DNA of 64,000 nt, taken from positions 2,108,001 to 2,172,000 of the forward strand of contig NZ_BSUN01000001.1 in NCBI RefSeq assembly GCF_030161615.1. Reading direction: 5' to 3'. Position 1 is the first letter of the stretch; each line of letters starts with the position of its first letter. Below the pieces are notes generated by a model. The model made no database searches. It saw nothing but the letters and a program-made list of their open reading frames with translations, and was not told the DNA's origin. The DNA comes from Demequina litorisediminis. Its GTDB lineage: Bacteria > Actinomycetota > Actinomycetes > Actinomycetales > Demequinaceae. Position numbers and translations under genes: made by a program. Below, one piece after another: positions 59,252 to 64,000 of the stretch.

Positions 59252-60525
59252 TACAGGTCTCCTTTCGTCGCGGCGGCATCAAGCACCTTGTCCACGATCT
59301 CGGTCGGTAGAGGCTCGATGACGGGCTCGGCAGACGTGGCGGCGTCGGGCTCGCCTCCCAGCGCAGCCAGCAAAGTGACGCGGGGGACGACTCCCACGAG
59401 GCGACCGCGATCATCGGTCACGGCGAGCGCGAGGGCTGCCTCGAGGGAAGGGATGAAGAGGTCGATGAGGGACGTGTCCTTCGACACGGCGCCGTGATCG
59501 GTCTGGATGGCGGAGGTGAGCGACCGCTCGCCGCGCCGTACGAGGTTCATCACGTCGCGGTCGCGCACCCATCCCACGATGGTCCGGTCGCGCTTGGTGA
59601 CGTACAACGCGGAGATCTCGTTCTCGCGCATGGCACTCAGGGCGGCGTGGGGGCCCGAGCCTTCGTGAACCACGGCGCGCGGCTTGCGCATGACCGACTC
59701 GGCGGTGAGCACCCTCGCACGGTCCACATCCTGGACGAACTGCTCGACGTAGTCATTGGCCGGGCTCGTGAGGATGTCCTCCGGTGAGCCAATCTGGACA
59801 ATGCGGCCGTCGCGCATGACGGCGATCCGGTCACCCAGGTACATCGCCTCGTTGAGGTCATGCGTGATGAAGATGATGGTCTTGCCGAGCCTCGGCTTGG
59901 AGTTCGAGAAGTTGGTCCTGCATCTCGCGGCGGATCAGGGGATCGAGCGCGGAGAACGCCTCGTCCATCAACAGGACATCGGTGTCGGCGGCGAGGGCGC
60001 GGGCGAGGCCCACACGCTGCTGCATGCCGCCCGACAACTCGGAGGGGAACTTCTCCTCCCACCCGGCGAGGCCCACGATCTCGGTGACCTTGGCGGCGCG
60101 CTGGAGGCGGTCGGTCTTGCTCATGCCCTGGATCTCGAGTCCGTACGCAACGTTGTCGATCACGGTGCGGTGCGGCAGGAGGGCGAAGTGCTGGAAGACC
60201 ATCGAGACGCGCTTGCGGCGAATGTCGCGGAGCCTTGGCGGGTGAGACCCCGGTGATGGAGTCGCCGCCCACTTCCACGGTGCCCGCCGTCTGGGGGTGG
60301 AGGCCGTTGAGCATGCGGATGAGGGTCGATTTGCCGGAGCCGGACAGGCCCATGACGACGAAGATCTCACCCTTCTTGACCTCGAACGAGGCGTCGATGA
60401 CGGCCGCGGTGGCGCCGTCGAGTGCGGCGCGGGAGAAGCCCTCGCGCAGGCTTTCTGACGGCGTCATCCGCGTGGCGGCCGAAGACCTTGTACAGGCCTT
60501 CCGCCTTCAAGGCGATGTCATTCAC
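59251..60525 (-). CDS. proV: Glycine betaine ABC transporter ATPase (ProV/OpuAA type) with CBS pair
   Basis: About 423 residues. Walker [50 protein letters not shown], signature [17 protein letters not shown], Walker [15 protein letters not shown]-loop [12 protein letters not shown]-terminal CBS pair ([45 protein letters not shown] ... [31 protein letters not shown]), the ionic-strength or nucleotide sensor of OpuA, follows. AGCT-sites near 60450 (VRKLREGFS), 60235 ([11 protein letters not shown]) and 59890 ([14 protein letters not shown]) need repair. GTG start at 60525. Confidence 0.94.
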
Positions 60526-60900
60526 TGAAATCCTCAGTCGCCCCCGCGTCGGTGGGGCTCAGTTGCGGCCTCGATCAGGCGAGGGGGCTCGCAGCCGTCG
60601 GACGGCAGTCACGGGCCCTCGGGAATCCTCATCGGGAGGACGCCGCGCTCGCCCGGGGCGCTGCCGATACACGGCGCAGCCACGAGGCCTGGGCTGGTCT
60701 TTGACGACTCGGTCGTGACTGACGCGGACCCCGAGGCGGCCTGTCGACGCTATCGACCTCGGGGGAGCACTTCAAGCGAGCAGGCGGGAATAACGTCCTG
60801 ACACGCCCGGATGGACACGCTGACATGCCTGGTAGATTGCCGACATCGGAAACCGTGTCACGATTCGGTAAAGAAAGGGTCTGGAGTTGTCCTCGAGGCC
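60526..60900 (-). promoter_or_regulatory. Leader/promoter region of the proVWX operon (no gene seen)
   Basis: 375 bases without a convincing gene on either strand. It must hold the proV promoter and, near 60900, the end of the tesB transcript. Several G-rich/C-rich stretches could fold, and the length would allow a long 5' leader, but I could not match it to a known riboswitch core such as the c-di-AMP element. AT-richer DNA at 60825-60890 is more likely promoter. Confidence 0.4.
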
Positions 60901-61786
60901 CTAGTCGTCGAGGGGGAGGCGGAACATGCCCTCCTGCGCGGCGGAAGCGACCAGGCGCCCGTCCTCCGAGAAGATCCACGTGCCGCCGAGGCCGCGACCA
61001 CCCTGGGCGGTGGGGGCGTCCTGGAGGTACAGCAACCACTCGTCGGCCCGCGCGGGACGGTGCCACCACATCGCGTGGTCGAGGCTCGCGAAATTCAGCC
61101 CCGGCGTCATCCACGAGGCCCCGTGGCGACGCAGCAACGGCTCCAGCATCACCTGGTCGCAGCCGAAGGCGAGCAGCGCGCGATGCGTGAGGTCCGAGGC
61201 CTCGATGGGCTGACGCAGCCGCACCCAGGTGGTCTGGTACTGCTTGGGGGAGCGGTCGGGCTTGAACAGCAGCGAGCCCTCGATGTGACGCAGGTCAAAA
61301 GGCGTGCGCTTCAGCCAGTAGTCGGCGCGAGCGTCGCCCTCGAACGGCGCGAGGATGTCGAGCGCCGAGACCACCTCGTCGGGCCTCGGAACCTCGGGCA
61401 TCGTGACCTGATGGTCGGGGCCCTCCTGCGGCAGGCTGGAACGACGCGATCATCGACAAGATGGGCTGGCCGTCCTGGAATGCGTGCGTGCGCCGCGCCG
61501 AGAACGACCGTCCGTCGCGTAGCACCTCCACCTCGAAGGTGATGGGCCGCGACGCGTCGCCTGGGCGCAGGAAGTAACCGTGCATCGAGTGCATCAGCCG
61601 CTCCGCCTCGACGGTGTGACCCGCAGCGAGCAGGGCCTGCGCGAGCACCTGTCCGCCGTAGGCGCGGCCGCCGGGCATCGGCAGCGAGTCGGCCTCGAAC
61701 GAGGTGTCCCCCAGGCGGCGGAGGTCAAGGACCTGCATGCCCGATGCGACGGCCTCGCCCGCCCAGATGTCCTCGGCGTGCGGCAT
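60901..61786 (-). CDS. tesB: Acyl-CoA thioesterase II (TesB family)
   Basis: About 294 residues, double hotdog. PMPGGRAYGGQVLAQALLAAGHTV with the GGQ..AQA motif, MHSMHGYFLRPGDASRPITFEVEVLRDGRSFSARR, and in the second half WLKRTPFDLRHIEG, RALLAFGCDQVMLEPLLRRHG and NFASLDHAMWWHRPARADEWLLYLQ, with the catalytic Asp in LDHAMWWHR, follow the TesB order. An AGCT-site near 61432 (IASFQLPQEGPDHQVTMPE) needs repair. Its ATG follows the globin stop directly. Confidence 0.93.
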
Positions 61787-62263
61787 TTAGGCCTCCTCGG
61801 CGGCGGAGCCCGGCGTGGGCTCGAAAGTGTTGATCATGGAGTGCGCTGCGCGCTCGAGATAGTCCATCAGGGTGACGGCGTGCAGGGGAGACAGGTTCTC
61901 CTCGGCGACTGCCTCGCGCATGAGATCCACCCAGTGGTCGCGGGCCTCGGGGTTCACGTGGAATCCGTGGTGGCGCTTCCTCAGGCGCGGGTGGCCGCGC
62001 TGGTCCGAGTACGTGGTGGGTCCGCCCCAGTACTGCTCGAGGAACGCCGTGAGACGCCACTCGGCGCCCTCCATGTCGTGGCTCGGGTACATGGGGCCGA
62101 GGATCGGGTCGCTCGCGACCCCCTGGTAGAAGCGGTGGACGATGCGCGCGAAGGTGTCGTGGCCGCCGATCGCCTCGAAGAAGGACTGGCCCTCGTCCTG
62201 GGTAGGGCCGGAGCCCACGTTCATGCCGGGCTGGGTCACGTCAGTCGGACTCTCCGTCTCCAT
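61787..62263 (-). CDS. glbO: Truncated haemoglobin, group II (trHbO)
   Basis: 158 residues, intact. The N-terminal extension of about 25 residues is followed by the 2-on-2 globin: SFFEAIGGHDTFARIVHRFYQGVASDPILGPMYP, WRLTAFLEQYWGGPTTYSDQRGHPRLRKRHHGFHVNPEARDHWVDLMREAV, with the proximal His in KRHHGFHV and the distal-side Tyr in HRFYQGV (B10). The W (G8) in RDHWVDLM is a trHbO feature. It probably handles O2 or NO, or peroxides. Start ATG 62263 with GGGAG upstream overlaps the mscS 3' end by 23 bases; an ATG at 62224 lacks such a site. Confidence 0.92.
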   Translation of the reverse strand: METESPTDVTQPGMNVGSGPTQDEGQSFFEAIGGHDTFARIVHRFYQGVASDPILGPMYPSHDMEGAEWRLTAFLEQYWGGPTTYSDQRGHPRLRKRHHGFHVNPEARDHWVDLMREAVAEENLSPLHAVTLMDYLERAAHSMINTFEPTPGSAAEEA

Positions 62264-63372
62264 CAAGGTCTCCCGAGTCGGGAGGAAGGGGCTTGCCATC
62301 GGCGTCCTTGGGCTGTTCGTCGCCGTGGCGACGCGGCGAGTCCGGGGCGATGAGGCTCGTCCGTGTCCCGTGCGTGGCTATCCACCACCATCGCATCTCC
62401 AGGCACCGCGAGTCGAATCCCGCGTTCCGCAAAGATGCGTCGCATCTCGCGACGCACCTCGCGCTGCACGTCCCACTGCATCGCCGGGTTGACCTGGCAC
62501 ATGAGGCGCAGCATGACGGCGTTGTACTCGAGCGATTCGATGCCCGCGACTTCGGCGTCGCCGAGGAGTGCGGAGGCCACGGACTCGGACTCCTGCGCGG
62601 CGGCGGTGACGGCATCGATCATGGCGCCCTTGGCCGCCTCGACATCGGTGTCGTAGGCGAACCGCACCTCGATCATCACGCGGCTCCACAGGCGCGTCAT
62701 GTTGCCCACCCTGGTGATCTCACCGTTCGGGATGTACCAGACGGTGCCGTCGAGCGCGCGCAGTCGGGTGCAGCGCAGGCCCACCTCCTCCACGGAACCG
62801 GAGGCCTCGCCGAGGTCCACCACGTCGCCCACGCCGTACTGGTCCTCGATGAGCATGAAGACGCCTGCCAGGACGTCCTTGACGAGCGACTGGGCGCCAA
62901 AGCCGAGGGCGACACCGAGGATTCCGGCCGAGGCAAGCATCGGCCCCACCGGGACTCCCAGCACGTTCAACACCGTCATGAGAAGGAGGATGACGATGAG
63001 AATGGCGAGCGCCGAGTCGAGGACGCGTTTGATGGTGTGCGCGCGCTGACGGCGGCGCTCCGCCTCCAGGCGCGCCTCCGTCTCATCGGTCTCGGGGACC
63101 CGGATGCGTGCCTTACGCAGCGCCGCCAGCGTCTTCGGGTCCGCAATCTGGGCACCTCGCTCGATGGACGCAGCGAACGCCTTGATGAGGAAGTGGCCGA
63201 TGAGCCACACCACCAACGCGACCACGCCGGCGGCAAGGAGGCCCGATGCGCGTGCCTCCACGCCCTCGAACCACTCGGCGACCTGGTCGGGGTCGACATC
63301 GAAAGTTTCGGCCGTGGGCTCGACGGTGGGTTCCGGTGACGTGGACGCGAAGATGAGGTTCAAAACAGTCAC
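62241..63372 (-). CDS. Small-conductance mechanosensitive channel (MscS family)
   Basis: About 377 residues. After an N-terminal helix (ASGLLAAGVVALVVWLIGHFLIKAF) and a charged coiled segment (RLEAERRRQRAHTIKRVL), the pore region LASAGILGVALGFGAQSLVKDVLAGVFMLIEDQYGVGDVV is the MscS signature. SVEEVGLRCTRLRALDGTVWYIPNGEI forms the beta domain. The cytoplasmic C-terminus ends in a Pro/Asp/Gly-rich acidic tail (PKDADGKPLPPDSGDLDGDGESD). An AGCT-site near 62349 (DTDELIAPDSPRR) needs repair. GTG start 63372 with GGGAGG upstream. An emergency release valve in hypo-osmotic shock, fitting the betaine importer nearby. Confidence 0.93.
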
Positions 63373-63456
63373 GCCTCCCAGCGTAACCACGTCGTGCCCT
63401 CCCCAAGCGGCACCGGGACCTCAGGCACCGTTGAAAATGGCCCCGAACCTGGCAGG

Positions 63457-64000
63457 ATGGGCGTCGTGGAGACGAACGCTGAGGACGCCGCCCCGAGCGA
63501 GGCGCTTGCCGCGCTCGCGCGCGCCTGCGGCGTGGCGCTGACCTATACCGGCTGGGACGGCACGCCTCGGGCGAGGCTCGACGTCCGCGGTGCGGGCCGC
63601 GCTGACCGCCATGGGGGTCGCCGCAGGCGACGACGACGTGTGCCGCGGATCCCTCGCCGCGCTCGCCGACCTCCCGTGGGTGAGGGTGGTGCCGCCGGTG
63701 ACGGTGGTGCGCGCAGGCCAGTCCGCACAGCCTGCCCGTCCACGTCGCCCATGGCGACCCTGCCGCCGCCACGGTGACCCTCGAGGACGGCTCGGTCCGG
63801 GCGCTGACGCAGGCTCGACGTGCTGGTGGAGCCTCGCCAGGTCGGCGCCAAGGCTCGTCGGCCGCGCGACCTTCGAAATTCCGGGCGACCTGCCGCTCGG
63901 GTGGCACCGCGTGGAGGCCGCGACGACCGGCCTGCGTGCGCGCGGCTACGTGGTCGTGACGCCCGAACGCGCGCCCCTTCCGGCGCGCATCAGGGCGCGT
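63457..64000 (+). CDS. malQ: 4-alpha-glucanotransferase MalQ (N-terminal part)
   Basis: The N-terminal 180 residues only; the gene runs off the window. ALARACGVALTYTGWDGTPRASSTSAVRAALTAMGV is the MalQ N-terminal helix pair, followed by SLAALADLPWVRVVPPVTVVRAGQ, a beta-rich domain seen in actinobacterial MalQ before the GH77 barrel, and GDLPLGWHRVEAATTG. The GH77 catalytic domain is not in the window, so the call rests on this domain order. AGCT-sites near 63571, 63728, 63811 and 63852 need repair. Divergent from mscS. With glgX at the other end of the window it would belong to glycogen/maltodextrin use. Confidence 0.8.

Noticed and set aside
60526-60800. c-di-AMP riboswitch upstream of proV
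   Set aside because: Some short stretches (TGCTCCCCCGAGG on the minus strand) resemble parts of the element, but the core and pairing order could not be found.

Overview
The window is about 69-70% G+C with actinobacterial gene content: an Mrp antiporter operon, EtfBA, oligoribonuclease, EttA, a trHbO-type globin, YtrA- and PadR-type regulators, and many GTG starts and ATGA/GTGA start-stop overlaps. A secreted enzyme ending in a cellulose-binding CBM2 module points to a soil or plant-matter member of the Micrococcales (Cellulomonas/Demequina-like). The genus is an inference. No prophage, IS element, integrase or CRISPR array was seen; this is a core-genome region of metabolic, transport and regulatory genes.

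A property of the sequence itself dominates the annotation. Around 90 sites show a one-base indel (rarely two bases) exactly where the intact gene or tRNA would read AGCT. Most have become AGGCT or AGCCT; a few have lost bases. Restoring AGCT restores reading frame, family motifs and stop codons in almost every affected gene, and restores the D-arm of all three tRNAs. About 30 AGCT sites remain intact. A smaller set of errors are one-base losses in G or C runs. The pattern looks like systematic consensus error over a modified AGCT motif in single-molecule (nanopore-type) data, so it implies that the strain methylates AGCT. Genes are therefore given with full corrected spans, and 'AGCT-site' below means such a position. 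I do not call these genes pseudogenes.

Layout. 1-2674 (minus): glgX, cut by the window edge, and a DUF5701 protein. 2913-9226 (plus): mrpA(B)CDEFG antiporter. 9257-10996: etfBA. 11096-11920 (minus): a short-chain dehydrogenase. 12070-16740: a giant secreted nuclease/5'-nucleotidase with CBM2. 16796-25062: assorted genes, including a cysteine desulfurase, a lipoprotein subtilisin, a phosphatase, Bcp peroxiredoxin, tRNA-Lys, an RDD protein, a phosphotransferase and an alpha/beta hydrolase divergent from a TetR gene. 25985-29334: a betaine/choline-type ABC transporter whose binding protein has its two halves in swapped order. 29391-40940: DUF4126, a PadR-controlled MacB-like exporter, tRNA-His, orn, a YtrA-type GntR-ABC operon, a lipoprotein, an old yellow enzyme and a further ABC system. 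40937-42429: TetR and a divergent DUF4386 membrane protein with twin operators. 42524-50010: a ytfQ-ytfR-ytfT-yjfF-type sugar importer with a second ATPase and its own LacI regulator. 50071-56534: tRNA-Arg, two dynamin-like GTPases, proC, ssb and ettA. 56610-64000: thioesterases, a second betaine importer (proVWX order), globin, MscS channel and the start of malQ.

The genes suggest a heterotroph that takes up pentose/hexose sugars through the ytf system, stores and mobilises glycogen or maltodextrin (glgX, malQ), scavenges extracellular nucleic acid with a cellulose-anchored nuclease-nucleotidase, and handles osmotic and sodium stress (Mrp, two betaine importers, MscS).
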